The translations under genes and the position numbers were made by a program. Under the pieces are notes generated by a model, which was not told the DNA's origin, did not search any database, and saw only the letters and a program-made list of their open reading frames with translations. Source: Blasia pusilla (Eukaryota > Marchantiophyta > Marchantiopsida > Blasiales). Taken from it: DNA of 64,000 nucleotides. Below are positions 1 through 11,510 of the stretch, piece after piece. The first letter of the stretch is position 1. The number at the start of each line of letters is the position of its first letter. The stretch lies in contig CM114272.1 of assembly GCA_050084515.1 (NCBI GenBank), positions 22,506,001 to 22,570,000 of the forward strand. The letters run 5' to 3'.

Positions 1-849
1 ATCGGTCGGACCGCTACCAATTCCAAATCCTTCGTGACGATTACCACCACCCCGGGACGCCCGCCCCGATAAGTTCCAGAATCCATATTCTCGCTATAGG
101 TTGTTTGGTCGACCAAGCGCAACGATTATCCTCGTGCGCCCTCCCTCGATCGGCGTTATCGCGCACATGTTCAAAGGTTCTCGTAACGTAGTAGTCTCTT
201 TCTCTTACTCATGTAGACTGTCTCGCTCCTATGCGTTATCAGAATTGTGCTCGAAGCCTCGAATGCAGACAGTTCCGCTTCAGCCAGAACCATGAAAGTG
301 CGTGGTCTCGATCGATCAGTCCTTTTGTCCACATCCTAGTGCCCTTTTGGATTCTCATGTCATACAACCTTCCTACTACATACTTGCGATCCTTGGGACT
401 GATTCGGGCCTCGAATAAAATATAGAACAGTCGGAAGAAGAAATAGAAAGAATATACCAGCGCGACTTACTTGGGAGTCCAGACAAGACCATAGAAAGAT
501 CGATACTCGCTGCTCGGAGTCCCACGGACGAAGTCCGACGAGTTCGAACTGCGGCTCCACTATGGTGGAGAAGTCGACTCAATGAATCCCGTCGTGAGAA
601 CTTAGAAAACAAGTAGGGTCGTGACTCGTGAGCATTCCCACCACGAGTGCGCTGAACCTTACTAGATCTCCCACGTTCTCGCAATAAAATCTTTTATGTT
701 CATGGAAAGCTTATCGTGATTTATTCGTACAAGTACAAAGTTCATCAAATTATCAAACGATGTTGAAAACATGATAATGTGTCAGAAAAAAACCTAAGAA
801 ATCTTATTGTACGGTAAGGGCTCTATACGATTAGTAAGGGCTCTATAAT
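1..849. other. No recognisable gene or repeat
   Basis: Only short overlapping ORFs of about 100 codons or fewer on both strands, with no domain or motif I recognise. A short direct repeat of the phrase 'aagggctctata' occurs twice just before the hAT insertion site, near 816 and 836. Confidence 0.5.
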
Positions 850-857
850 ATTCGAAT
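850..857. repeat. Left 8-bp target-site duplication of the hAT element
   Basis: The sequence attcgaat occurs immediately outside the left terminal repeat and again at 5579-5586 immediately outside the right one. hAT elements make 8-bp duplications, so this fits. The duplicated site is itself a perfect palindrome. Confidence 0.75.
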
Positions 858-1140
858 CAACGTCCGGGGAGAACCGGCAACGTGAGTAAAGCTGGCCGGT
901 AAAAATCAGGAATTGACGACGCCCGGGAAAATTAGCCGGCTAAGATTCCGACGGCATCAGAGGATATTCCAGTTAATGGATGGCCGGCATTTCTTAAGCC
1001 GGAAATGTGCCGTTTCCTGGGAAGACTACGCCGGAATGTTGCAGTGCCGGTCACTTCCCCCGGATTCCCTCCAGAATACATTTTACGGCGGTCGGTATTT
1101 TGCTGGACCACTTTCAGGTGGTCGGAAAACCGGATAGTAC
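858..1140 (+). repeat. Left hAT terminus: TIR plus CCGG-rich subterminal region
   Basis: The 14-bp TIR (858-871) is followed by repeated gccgg, ccggt and ccgga words up to about 1133. In hAT elements, clustered short motifs next to the TIR are usually transposase-binding sites. The right end (5340-5578) carries the same words, mostly in inverted orientation. Confidence 0.55.
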
Positions 1141-1847
1141 GTGAGAACCGTTAGATTCTCATGCAGAGATCTTGGCCGTCCGATGTAGGGCAGCCGCAAA
1201 TCAGGGCCGAAGGGACGTTAGGGACAACGAAGATGGGGGTGAGTCGGGACTCGGGTGATCGAGGTCCGAGACCGTCCGACTCGGTCCGACTCGTCCCAGA
1301 CTCCGAGCTCTGCATTCCCCGTCTCTTTTCAAGTTTTCATCACTAGAATCCCGAACTGAAGATGCGCCCCCAGCTACGACGAATCGACGATAGAGAAGGA
1401 AATCTGACTCTCTTGTTGATACCTGCCTGCGCCTTGGGGCTAATTGCATGCTTCTGCGAATCTCCACTGCTGCTCGAGGATTCCCGAGCGCTAGAATGCG
1501 TCTTCTCGTTCGTGAGTTGCAGACTCGTGAGATTCACAGCGGATAAGGCGAACCGATCTCACTCCATGGTGTGGCTTACGTGTGTTCGGGATTGTACTCG
1601 TATAGCGCTCTTACGAAACGGAGTGATGTGGGGTCGATGACATTCGAGCCTAGCAAGACAGGAGGGTTTCGCACGCGTCAGCGACAAAGCATTGGCCGAG
1701 AAATCCGAGTGATCGTTGGAAGCGGAGCGTGATTTGCGATCTTTCACCTCTCTTGCTGCTCTTGCACTAGTGCTGCGAGTCCCGACTCCCGCCGCTCATT
1801 GCTCAGATTCATTGTCACAGTCGCCGCTGTGACCGGAGGCTCTCTCG

Positions 1848-2090
1848 AGTGCATTTCTGTCAACGAGCTGCATCCGCTCATTCCGCTCACTGCATCTCTG
1901 TCAACGAGCATCCGCTCATTCCGCTCACTGCATTTCTGTCAACGAGCATCCGCTCATTCCGCTCACTGCATTTCTGTCAACGAGCATCCGCTCATTCCGC
2001 TCATCGCCGATTCATTGTGTGATCGCGCTGCGGACCGGAGGCTCTCTGGAGTGTGTTTCTGTCAACGAGCATCCGCTGATTCTGCTCACT
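1848..2090 (+). repeat. 38-bp tandem repeat, about five units
   Basis: A unit beginning tgcatttctgtcaacgagca and ending ccgctcattccgctcac is repeated head to tail from about 1848 to 2005. A diverged fifth copy lies at about 2047-2088. The early units are nearly identical. It lies inside the hAT element upstream of the transposase. Confidence 0.8.
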
Positions 2091-2184
2091 ACTCAAGTTA
2101 GAGTTCGTGATCTCTCTCTCTCTCACCGAATTTGTCTGACCGCCACATCTTATGTTGTTGCTTTACATTTTTGTGACAGAGCTC

Positions 2185-2825
2185 TCTACTCTAGAGCTTT
2201 CATGTTTACACTTTCGTGACAGGGTTTAGGCTAATTACACTTTGATGTTTACACTTTCGTGACAGGGTTTAGGTTTAGGATTCGGGGTCTGCTTTGCTCT
2301 CGGGTTTGGCACTCTGGCGAGTCAGAGGCCCTATTTATCGTTGTTGGTCTTGATTCGGGGTCTGCTTTGCTCTCGGGTTTGGCAACAGAAAGTGATTTAG
2401 GTCCGAGTCTTGGGTTTTCTGACTTCGGCCTTTTACTCCGAGTCTTGGACTCTTGGCTGCCACCTTTCTTTTGATGTGAACCAGTTTTGCTCTTGTCTAG
2501 AAGACGAGGCCTTGCAGCTTTACATTTTTTTGGATATTGCACTCTAGAGCTTTCATGTTTACACTTTCGTGACAGGGTTTAGGCTGTTTACACTTTCGTG
2601 ACAGGGTTTAGGCTGTTTACACTTTCGTGACAGGGTTTAGGTTTAGGATTCGGGATCTGCTTTGCTTTCGGGTTTGGCACCCTGGCGAGTTAGAGGCCCT
2701 ACTTATCATTCTTTATCTTGATTCGGGGTCCGCTTTGCACTCGGGTTTGGCAATAGAAAGTGATTTAGGTTCGAGTCTTGGGTTTTTTTACTTCGGCCTT
2801 TTGCTCCGAGCCTTCATTTTCTGAG
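2185..2825 (+). repeat. Two ~275-bp direct repeats upstream of the transposase
   Basis: The segment at about 2185-2460 is repeated at about 2540-2815. Both copies start with one or more iterations of a 27-30 bp motif (gtttacactttcgtgacagg...), twice in copy one and three times in copy two. Both continue with the same gggtttggca- and ccgag-containing sequence. Copy two runs directly into the transposase start at 2828, so the repeat may contain its promoter or leader; that is inference. Confidence 0.75.
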
Positions 2826-2827
2826 AT

Positions 2828-4968
2828 ATGGCTAAGAGACAGCGAACCATGAGCAAAATATTGGCCAAAGATGTAAGCCAAGACTTTACTGAGAACTCAA
2901 GCCGGTCAGGGTCCTCGGATGGGAGGGAAAATGGGAATTCTGGTATTCTTTCCAGCAGTCTAATTGAGAAGAATCAACTGGCTTGGAAGGATGTCTGGTA
3001 TAGCTTATTTGACTGGATAGAGTTTCATTCAGAATCTGGTAGAATATTTTGTAAGGTTTGTAGACAAGGAAAGGGTAAGAATTCCTTTGCAAGGGATGGT
3101 GCCATAAATTGTAAGGTTTCAGCCTTTACAGATCATGGCAAATCGATTGAGCATATGAAACTTTCTTGGGCTGCTAATATAGGACACAAGTTGATGGCCA
3201 AGGCCATTGCCACTACTAATCGGACTTGTGACGAAGCCTTGTTAACATTGTTCAAGTGTGCATACTTCATCGCCAAGGAATCATTGGCTTTTGCCAAATT
3301 CCCGAATCTGTGTAAGCTGTTACTTTCAGTGAATGCATCAATCACCCGAGATTTATACCAAGATGAGAAGACTTGTGCTGATATGTGTTATTATATCAGT
3401 CAGGTAGTGCATAGAAGGACGCTTTTAAAAGTTCAACAATCTCCTTTCTTTGGGATCATGATTGACGAGTCCACTGATATTTCAATAACAGGCCATCTCG
3501 TTGTATTTGCAACTTACTTGTTAGAAGGGCAGGTTGAGAATTCGTTCTTAGGATTGTTGCAATATCCAGAGAAGTGTTCAAATGCCATTACTAACAATCT
3601 TTTGGAGTTGATCAAGGACTCGAGACTAGAGAGTTCAAAGATGGTGGCTTTTGGATCAGACGGAGCCTCAACTATGGTAGATAGTCAGAATGGAGTAGCA
3701 TCTCAGTTGAAGTTGAAAGCAAACCCATTTTTGCTCTCTGTACATTGTGTTGCACATAGGACCAATCTTGCTTCTTTGACAACAGCCAAAGGACCAGGTT
3801 GTAAAGATGTATCTATAGAGATTGATTCCATCTTGAATTCTGTAGCTGGATACTTTAGGAGGTCCTCTAAGAGGAAGTATGCTCTTGCAAGTTGAATGAC
3901 TCTCAGAAGGTCATGAGGAGATATCATAAAATTCGTTGGTTGTCTCGATGGCAAGCCGTGACTACTTTGTGCCACTCCCTAGAATCTGTTCTCACCTATT
4001 TCACGGACATTCCCCGCTTTGAAGATGATGGTAATGCTACTAACATGTACAACAAGCTCAGATCAATTGAAATGATCTATCAATTGTACTTTTTGGCAGA
4101 CATATTGTTTATCCTTGCTAATTTGAGTAAGGTTTTCCAATACAAATTTGTAGATGTTAGTACTATTGGTAGTATTGTGAATTCTAAGATAGCCTCTATT
4201 ACAATGAACTTTGTAATGGAGAATCATGACTTGAATGCTTCTACATTCTCTGAAGGAACAGGTTATCATCTCTTACCTGATTTTGGACCTCCTGGTGGAT
4301 ACCTGAAACGACTGCAATCTGAGATTAGGGGAAGAAAGTTCCATAGCATTGAAATGTCGAGAGATAAATGCGGGAAAGGATTTACAGTGCTCTAACTTTC
4401 CAGAAGAACTTTCTTTGAGAATGTATGTGTAGCCTTACATGATAGATTTAGGGATAATAGTTTGATAGGTGCAATGAAAATTCTGAATCCTCTTCATATG
4501 CCCTCAAGGTTAGTAGGGTTGAATAGTTGGGGTTGCAAGGAAGTGGATGATCTTTGCGCACATTTTGGAAGGGAAACGCCTTGTAGGGGTCACTTGCAAC
4601 CACCTCTTGTGAATTCAGCAAGTGTGAAGTCTAAGTTTCAATCCTTTAAGCTCATGGCCACCACACAATGGAAAGATAGAAACTTTTGAGATTTGTGGGC
4701 AATGGTAAGTTGGAGCCCATCTCTGCAATGTAAGTTCTCTAATTTGCTTGTATTAGCTAACATTGCTAGGGTACAATGTGTGAGTACTGCAATTTGTGAG
4801 AGAGCTTTCTCTATGCAGAATTTGATCAAAACAAAAAGTCGTAATCGATTGACGACTAAGCATTTAGATGTTGTTCTCAAGATAGCTTTAGAGGGTAAGA
4901 TACTTGATTACGAGGATTTGTTGGTAGAATCAGTAATTCTTTGGAAAAATTCTGCTAACTTCTAAATC
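2828..4968 (+). pseudogene. hAT transposase (TTF-type zinc finger, hAT dimerisation domain), frameshifted
   Basis: The gene would encode the enzyme that cuts and pastes the surrounding element. The first ORF (2828-3895, 355 aa) has an N-terminal TTF/BED-like finger (FCKVC at about residue 77, histidines about 40 residues later). It then has the first catalytic block, FGIMIDESTDIS at about residue 207, and the second, FGSDGAST followed by CVAHRTNLA. A single-base loss at about 3892 shifts the frame into 3892-4395. The frame changes again near 4395 and a TGA at 4687 interrupts the last part. The final ORF (4693-4965) carries the hAT C-terminal dimerisation signature, with CVSTAICERAFS and RNRLTTKHLD. 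It resembles ZNF862/DUF4371-type hAT transposases. All domains remain but at least three lesions make it inactive. The start at 2828 is the first ATG after the duplicated leader. Confidence 0.85.
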
Positions 4969-5107
4969 TTTTATTCTAATCCAGAGAAATATGTGAAAGG
5001 TAAGGATGATACTCCATTGGAAGTTGCAAATGTAGAAGAGGATTCTCCAAGTGCCCCAATTTCAAATGTTTAGTTGGTGGGAAAAGAAAGATGTGAGAGG
5101 TCCCTTT

Positions 5108-5150
5108 CATAATACATTGAAGTTTTGTTCTAAATCTTCAATGTATTATG
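5108..5150. repeat. Perfect 15-bp stem hairpin
   Basis: cataatacattgaag (5108-5122) and its exact inverse (5136-5150) are separated by 13 bases. Pairing continues a few bases outward with one indel. It lies in the 3' part of the hAT element between the transposase and the right end. Its role is unknown. Confidence 0.7.
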
Positions 5151-5564
5151 AAGGGTTAGGATCCTTGGCTCCCGGTTGGGTGGAGGCCAGGCCAGGTTCA
5201 ATTCCTGCCAAGGATATTACATGTGGAGTTTAGGGACCCAAGGAGATGGAACCAGGAATTAGAAGAAATCATGGAGTGAGTGTAGGAAGTGCTTGAGCAA
5301 GAAATCTGAATAGGGAAAATGTACAGAGGGAAAATCTTTTTAGCCGGTTCATATTCTAGCTACCGGAAAGTTTCCGAGGTTGTCTGAAAAGTTTTTGAAA
5401 TCTGCCGGGAAAGTTTTTTAAAAGAAGGATAATCACTGGGAAAAAAATAATATATCAGATATTTTCCGGCTGAAAAAATTGCTGCCTTTTTTTGCCGATT
5501 AACATTTCCCTAAAACCGTCCTACTTTAAGGTTTTCCGGCAACCAACGGGTTTCCGCCAAAAAC

Positions 5565-5586
5565 CTCCCCGGACCTTGATTCGAAT
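5565..5586 (-). repeat. Right hAT terminal inverted repeat and 8-bp target duplication
   Basis: ctccccggaccttg (5565-5578) is the inverse of the left TIR with one mismatch. attcgaat (5579-5586) repeats the left flank exactly. Confidence 0.75.
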
Positions 5587-6249
5587 GGTCTCTCTTCAGT
5601 TGGGGAGATCATGATCCATGGTGATCATTTATGCCATCCACTCCATGTCCTCCGTTTCTTGGATCTATCACAAATATCCAAAGTAGAATCATAATATTTC
5701 AAGGGATCACCCTTTATGGTTGTATGTCTAATAAATGTAGTTTACACCCCACATAAGAGTTTAACCATTTTTTTGTGTTCATCCGGTTGCTAAACTCAAC
5801 TATTATTCTAGTGCTCCCATATCCTCAAATATTTAGCTCTCCACAAATATGTGAAGGACAAAACCTTCCCACGTTCTACCAATATAAATACACACCGTAC
5901 TTTTGGCAAAGAGATAAATGCATGTGTACAAATTTGTTATCTCTATATTAATCTTTGCCCACTCTTTACTCAAAGGACTTAATACTCAATACATAACTTT
6001 TTTTATATATACCATGGATCCCACTCATGGCATACAACATCAAAAAATGGGATCCCCATGAGCTTAATAAAATGTATACCCCCTCAAGGGATTTGATGTA
6101 ACCTATGGTTATGGGTTGCCACTCCTACTATATACCATTTAGGTTTTTGCCTAGACTTGTCATGGTGATTAGATCAACCAAAGGCATACCATAGGATCAT
6201 ATCAGTGACTGAAATGTCACGATGGTTCTTGAAATTCAAGGAGCACATT
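5587..6249. other. No recognisable gene
   Basis: AT-rich sequence without long ORFs. I see no repeat or RNA gene in it. Confidence 0.5.
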
Positions 6250-6655
6250 TGCGTACTTAAATTTTTTTAGGGTTAATCAAGTAAAACATGTTATTCACTT
6301 GATTTCCACAAAGCAATTTGAGAAGGATCTCACGGATGGATTCCAAGAATGGGGAGTCACGTTGAAAATATTGAAATCCAAAACGGATGAAGTACCACTA
6401 GAAGAGGAACTAAACAAGAATCTCATGCCTATGGTGGGGAAAATATTGGAAGGGTTTGGGGGTATCTTGATTAGAGAGCTTCCAAAAGGACTATTGCCTA
6501 GGCAAGAAGTTGATTAGAAGATCTAACCTAGGATAACCCTAATATTAAGGAATCCATGGAGAACGATTCCAATTAAAGGAAACTCTTATATAAGCATGTC
6601 TAGTAAGTATTGGAGGAAAACGGATTCATTTTACTCAAGCAAGTCGGCATTTGGA
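6250..6655 (+). pseudogene. Ty3/gypsy pol fragment: start of reverse transcriptase
   Basis: An ORF at 6299-6517 reads through KILEGFGG, RELPKGLLPR and QEVD. These correspond to the conserved linker and N-terminal reverse-transcriptase segment of plant Ty3/gypsy elements (GFxDVxxxELPxGLPPxRxVDH). Downstream, in broken frames, are remnants of the TPQE and 'F..PSKS.FG' region. The same region is present in better condition at 54623-55042, starting with the same nucleotide phrase gggttaatcaagtaaa, so the two are copies of one family. The reverse transcriptase then breaks off and resumes at about 8850. Confidence 0.7.
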
Positions 6656-7513
6656 CTCTACATCTTCTTTCTTCACCTTAAATTTTCATCTCTTAGAAAA
6701 TTAAAAAATACAAATGTAAATTTTTTAATATTTATTTATAGTTATAAATATATATAGTTATTATATAAAATAATTTATGTATTATTATTAAGCTAGACTA
6801 GAGACTTGTTCAAGGTCCATTGGGCAGTTGGAGCCACTAGGTGTGTTAGCACTAATTTAGGTTCCTCGACTATCAAGAAAGTTTCTCCCAAGTCTTGAAA
6901 GACTTGCTTGTGTTCAGAAGTGAGAGGTTAGGTTGGTATCTGACCTTGCTTAAATCTGTTATGCTTAAAGGATAACCCCTTCCAAGACTTGGGAGAGGCA
7001 AGACTGATTGACCCAAAAAGTAGCTAATGTGAGTGTGTTTGGATGTAGATCAGTAAGGAGAGTGCGACTGCTTCTGTTATGCATGAGAGAAACGTTCAAG
7101 AGTAGTAGGCGTATGGTAGTGAGTGTGCTTCGCAAATGACTAAAAAGTGTAAGTCGTGAGCATCACAACTTGCGATTTCAATGATTGGGAAAACTCTTGC
7201 GATGCAAGAGTTTTGGTACACTCACAGACACACTTGCAAACAGTCAAACCTCAACCATAAATTCCCCTCTCGTCTTTGAACCACTCCAATTTTTCTTTTC
7301 CTACCCACTTTTTTATCGAGACTCCTCTCCTTACTTTTTAGCCAATTTATTTCTATAGTGGAGCTAAGTCTTGAGATTTTTTTTGGGTGAGAATTTTTTT
7401 TATATTGAAGGACATATAGATGAGTGAGGTTTGTAGTATTGCATGTTTTCCAAAATGATTAGTTCTAAACTATGAGAACTAACTAAAAAGTTAAAGCCAT
7501 ATGAGAGAGAGAG

Positions 7514-7568
<55 letters not shown>

Positions 7569-8845
7569 GAGAAAGAAAGAGAGAAAGAAAGAAAGAAAAA
7601 GAGAAAGAAAGAAACCACCATATGTTACTAGCTACTACCTCCCACGGTGGATGGACCTGCAACTGAATCATTTCTAAAATTTGACATAATTAGAAGGTTA
7701 ATTCAAAAACCTAATCTATTACGACCCTCAACACAAAATGTTGTATGCCCACATACAAAATCAGAACTCTAGTGGATAAGGTTGGTTGACCTAGACCTTA
7801 ATTTGCTAATATGAGTATATTTGGATGCAAATCAATAAGGAGAACATATTTAATGATCTAGAATTAGGGTTTAAAATTTTAACTTCACTTTGAGATATCT
7901 TCTAGTTCTAAAAAAATTAAGCTTACTCATTTAATATCCATAGATGCCATGGAAAAAAAATTAAGTTTTGGTAGGGAATTGGTATGATACTTCTAATGGA
8001 CACCTGATTCTAGGTAATGAGAGGATGAAAACTACAATTTTATGATGTGATATGACATTATTACTTGGAGTTTGCTAAAGTTAAATGAAAAATATTCAAA
8101 TATGCTTCAAAATTTAAAAATTTTCATAAGTTTTATTCAAAAGATAGCTAATGGTTTAGATTGCACTTCTTACAATGGATTTTGAAGAAAAAAAAAAGGA
8201 GTTCTAATCCCATGCCAATTTTTGGTTGTAATTCCATTTCTATAGAAGAAATGGTCCTAAAATAATCCATGAAACTTCCATGTTACTTCCTCTTATGGGC
8301 ATTTATGCTCTTAAAAAGTATTACAATTATAGGGATTTTAGAATAACCAAAATTGGTATGATAGCTTTTCACACTTTCGCAAAATCCTTTCGTCATCCCC
8401 TTAAGGAATAGCAAACTCACCATTGAATGACCTTCAAACTTATAGGGAAAAATCCAAGAAAATATATAAACAATTCAAATCATACCAACTAGCTCCAAAG
8501 ATTGGAATATAATTTTGAGATTCAAAATTAGGTATTACACTTTTAATCCCACCTTGAGACGCCTTGTCACTTTTAAAAAATCAGAAAACTAGCTTATCTT
8601 ACACATGCCCATGGAATTTTTCAAGATTTCTTTTGTGGAATGTTGAGGTATATCAATATGACACCAACTTCATACCAACTCAAGGGTTAAAAGTAAAATT
8701 TGACATTATGTAGTGATATTATTTCTTTGTTTGCGGTAAAGGTAAATTAGAACATTTTTTAAGCTTGAAACTTGGAGGTAGCTGCCAATAGAGTACTTGG
8801 AAGCACTTGAATAATTAAGATCTTACTTTTTGGATTTATGTTGAT
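6656..8845. other. ~2.2-kb insertion inside the decayed pol, no gene recognised
   Basis: This AT-rich DNA separates two consecutive parts of one reverse transcriptase. It contains a GAAA microsatellite but no coding sequence I can recognise. I could not find matching terminal repeats or a target duplication, so the nature of the insert is unknown. Confidence 0.45.
7507..7612 (+). repeat. GAAA microsatellite
   Basis: About 105 bp of GAAA repeats starting from a short GA run and interrupted by gagaaaga near the 3' end. All long ORFs across it on the minus strand are repeat translations. Confidence 0.95.
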
Positions 8846-8849
8846 ATAG

Positions 8850-9330
8850 TTGTCCATGGATTATAAAGTGTTGAACAAAAAGAACATGAAGAAAAAATAC
8901 CCATAGTCTTTAGCAAATGACTTTTTTGACTCTGTAGTGGGCGCTGCATATTTTTCCAAGATTGACATAATGCATGTACAGTTATTACCAAATCTAAGTT
9001 TACAAAATGCATAAACATAAAAATTGCTATGAGGATGAAGTTTGGATGTTATGAGGTCTTAGTGATGCCCTTCAAGTTGACCAACTACTCAACTATATTC
9101 ATGATACTCGAGCATTCTATTTGTCAAGGTCTATTAGATAGGGGATTAATGGCGTTCTTCAATGAAATCCTCATTTTTTCCATGACCGAAGTAGAAGACA
9201 GAAGGTTCTCCTTAAAGAACTCTTGGGGTATTTGAAGAATAAAAATTTGTTTCCCAAGCCTTCCAAATGTCACTTTATGGTGCAAGAAGTGGAATTCTTG
9301 GGATACATATCAACACCCAAAGGGATGTAT
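8850..9330 (+). pseudogene. Ty3/gypsy pol fragment: reverse transcriptase core
   Basis: Broken frames give MDYKVLNKKN, then a LANDFFDSVVGAAYFSKID segment (8855-8975), then RMKFGCYEVLVMPFKLTN and IFMILEHSI (9029-9120). After that come FFNEILIFS and LKNKNLF..PSKCHF. These are consecutive motifs of a Ty3/gypsy reverse transcriptase. The catalytic DD-containing box has decayed to FNEI, so this copy is inactive even apart from its stops. It continues the fragment at 6250-6655 and belongs to the same family as 54.2-55.6 kb. Confidence 0.75.
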
Positions 9331-9436
9331 TGTGCAAATACACATCGATACAAAACATACATCATTCTCACCATCCATGTAATCTAAACACAAGACACCA
9401 TACTTAATCATGGAGTTCGTACATATAGACAATTAT

Positions 9437-9640
9437 CACTAGAAGAAAACAATGGTTTTTAGACTTGGCTTCGAATGACTTATGCACAAAATGACTCAAA
9501 GTACAACTCTACTGGTTCAATCATTTTTTATGACTTGGAAAACCAAATAAGTTTTGTATAATGACTCAAATAGTATTAGAGATGACTCACTTATGTTCTA
9601 GTCATATCCCGTGACTCGTTAAAAAATCTAAGTCATTTTC
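9437..9640 (+). mobile_element. CACTA-like transposon end (left-type)
   Basis: It begins cactagaagaaaa, close to the usual CACTA-superfamily terminus. It is followed within 200 bp by about five copies of the short motif atgact(c), the kind of subterminal array these elements carry. I found no matching inverse end, so element boundaries and size are unknown. Confidence 0.4.
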
Positions 9641-11160
9641 TCACACACGTGTGTTAGAAAACATAATTTGGTGAATATTGGTTAAAAAAACTATTGATAT
9701 TACCACAAAACTAGCCTTAGGAGGAACTATGAAAAGATTTCATTAAAAAATAAAGAATTAATTACTTAATTAAAATATTCCTTGGATAATCAATGAAGGA
9801 ATTAATCCACACAATGTTATAAATTTATTTTTTCCGAAATCGTTTTTTCCTAAGGATTCCGACCTTCGATGACGGATTAAAAAATGCAGGATGAAGGCTT
9901 TCTTCTCTTCCCTTTTTCTTTCCCCTTCCCTTTGTTTATTTGATTTTTCCCTTTCACCTTCTCTTCTCTCCCCTTCCTTTCGTTACCTTCTTTTCCTTTC
10001 CCCTCCCCTCGTTTCGTTTTCTTCCTTTTTCCCCTTCCTTGCATGGGATGCCATAACCTCCACAAGCCTTCCCTTTAGCTTCTTTTTTTCCCTCCAATTT
10101 TCTTCCTAATTCATCATTTCCTCACCTCTACTTTATGTGAGCGCGCGGTAAAGAAGTCACTTCCCTCTGCCATCTCTGTTGTTCGCACCACGTCTCCTTG
10201 CCCTAGTTCGCACCTTGTGTTCTTGCCTTAGATTTCTGGACCATTTTTCCATCGATCATTTGTGGCTCAGTTGTGATTGTCCCGCGATCAAGCATCCCTC
10301 ATCAAGGTTTTGTTCTTCCTCGTTGGTCTCTCCCTCCCAGCGAGGGATAGTGAAAGAAAGACACTATAGGAGAGGGAGACGCCGCATGGGAGACTGAAAG
10401 GCTGCAAAGGAGAGAGACGCCGCTGGCATATTTTGAGGCACAAAGAGATAGAGAGTGTGTGTCTAGAGGACATTCAAAGAGTTGTAGGTCTTGGAAGACT
10501 TTTTGCGCAAGGTGGCAGAGGTGGAGATCCTATGCAAAGCTTTCGCTTAAGAAAATATTATTGAGAACGCCTCCTCCTCCGTTCATTCCCTGCTCGAGCT
10601 AAAGCCATCAACGGCGCACGTCACGCTAAGGTATGGTTATCTCTCTCCTCAACCTACTTTTCTTCTAGCTTCTACGAGTAACCATTTGCTTTCGTCTTCC
10701 GGTATACCTCAATCAATTGTAGTCTCATGATCTTCAAATCCCCAATCCTTCAACCCTGCTGACAGAGGGACAAGAACCGAACATTGCGTCACTCTACCTT
10801 GTGTTTTTTTTGTGATGACCTCCTGCCCCAATATCTCAATTCAGCAGCTTTATAAATCGTCTAGACTTTAGACTTCTGCTGTTCCGCACATCATAAATAT
10901 TGGCATGCTGAAGGTTAGTATGTGCCTTAAATCTGAAGGTCTTTGGAGCACTTCGTGGCCTGAGAGGAGTTCGTGGGAAGTATGGAGAGAGAGTAATAGG
11001 GGGATGACTTTGGTCCTATACGTATAGAGTGGATAGACAACATTCGTCTCATTACCGTGTTGCATAGAGAGGAAAGACGAATGTTGGATAATAGAGACGC
11101 AATGAGTAAGGATGAATGTTGTCTATCGTCTCTCTACAGAGATCTCATTGCCATGTTGCG
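9641..11160. other. No supported gene; pyrimidine-rich and imperfect inverted modules
   Basis: 9890-10110 is strongly pyrimidine-rich on the plus strand. 10.1-10.8 kb is more GC-rich but has only short ORFs. Around 11035-11165 the phrases 'gacaacattcgtct' and 'tctcattaccgtgttgc' recur in direct and inverted form. Confidence 0.4.
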
Positions 11161-11166
11161 CCGAAT

Positions 11167-11275
<109 letters not shown>

Positions 11276-11311
11276 CATCCCTGTGAACGATAAATCAATT
11301 GATTCGTTCCC

Positions 11312-11510
11312 CACTAGAAGAAAATAGCCCCTTTTGTGACTCTAGATCCAACGACTACTTGCTTTAATATGACTCGATTGTGAGTGAACTACTCATGATA
11401 TGCACTAATAGTCATAAGTAGTCATGCGTATAGTCATATTTGAACACGTTAAAAAATGGTATGACTCTCTTAAAAAATTACTAGAATGTGTGAGTCATAA
11501 AATTTATTCA
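11312..11510 (+). mobile_element. Second CACTA-like transposon end, same orientation
   Basis: It begins cactagaagaaaa and is followed by about four tgactc or gagtca motifs, as at 9437. It has the same orientation as the first end, so the two are not the two ends of one element. Confidence 0.4.

Larger units (their letters stand above)
858..5578 (+). mobile_element. hAT-family DNA transposon, 4.7 kb, with broken transposase
   Basis: The termini are caacgtccggggag (858-871) and its near-perfect inverse ctccccggaccttg (5565-5578), with one mismatch in 14. They start with CA and end with TG as hAT elements do, and are flanked by a perfect 8-bp duplication. The first 280 bp and last 250 bp inside the ends are crowded with ccgg-containing motifs (about 11 on the left, about 6 on the right), which look like subterminal transposase-binding arrays. 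The only recognisable coding content is a hAT transposase remnant at 2828-4968 on the plus strand. The 1.15-2.1 kb segment upstream of the transposase has no recognisable function. Confidence 0.75.

Noticed and set aside
2202-2650. Interstitial telomere repeat (gggtttaggtttagg)
   Set aside because: Only one or two TTTAGG-like units occur per motif, embedded in a larger direct repeat; there is no true telomeric array.
5158-5213. tRNA gene
   Set aside because: About 55 bases between the paired ends leaves no room for an anticodon arm; only box A/B-like parts are present.
7400-7671. ORFs across the GAAA tract, and similar ORFs at 11057-11327 and 14854-15084
   Set aside because: They are translations of microsatellites.
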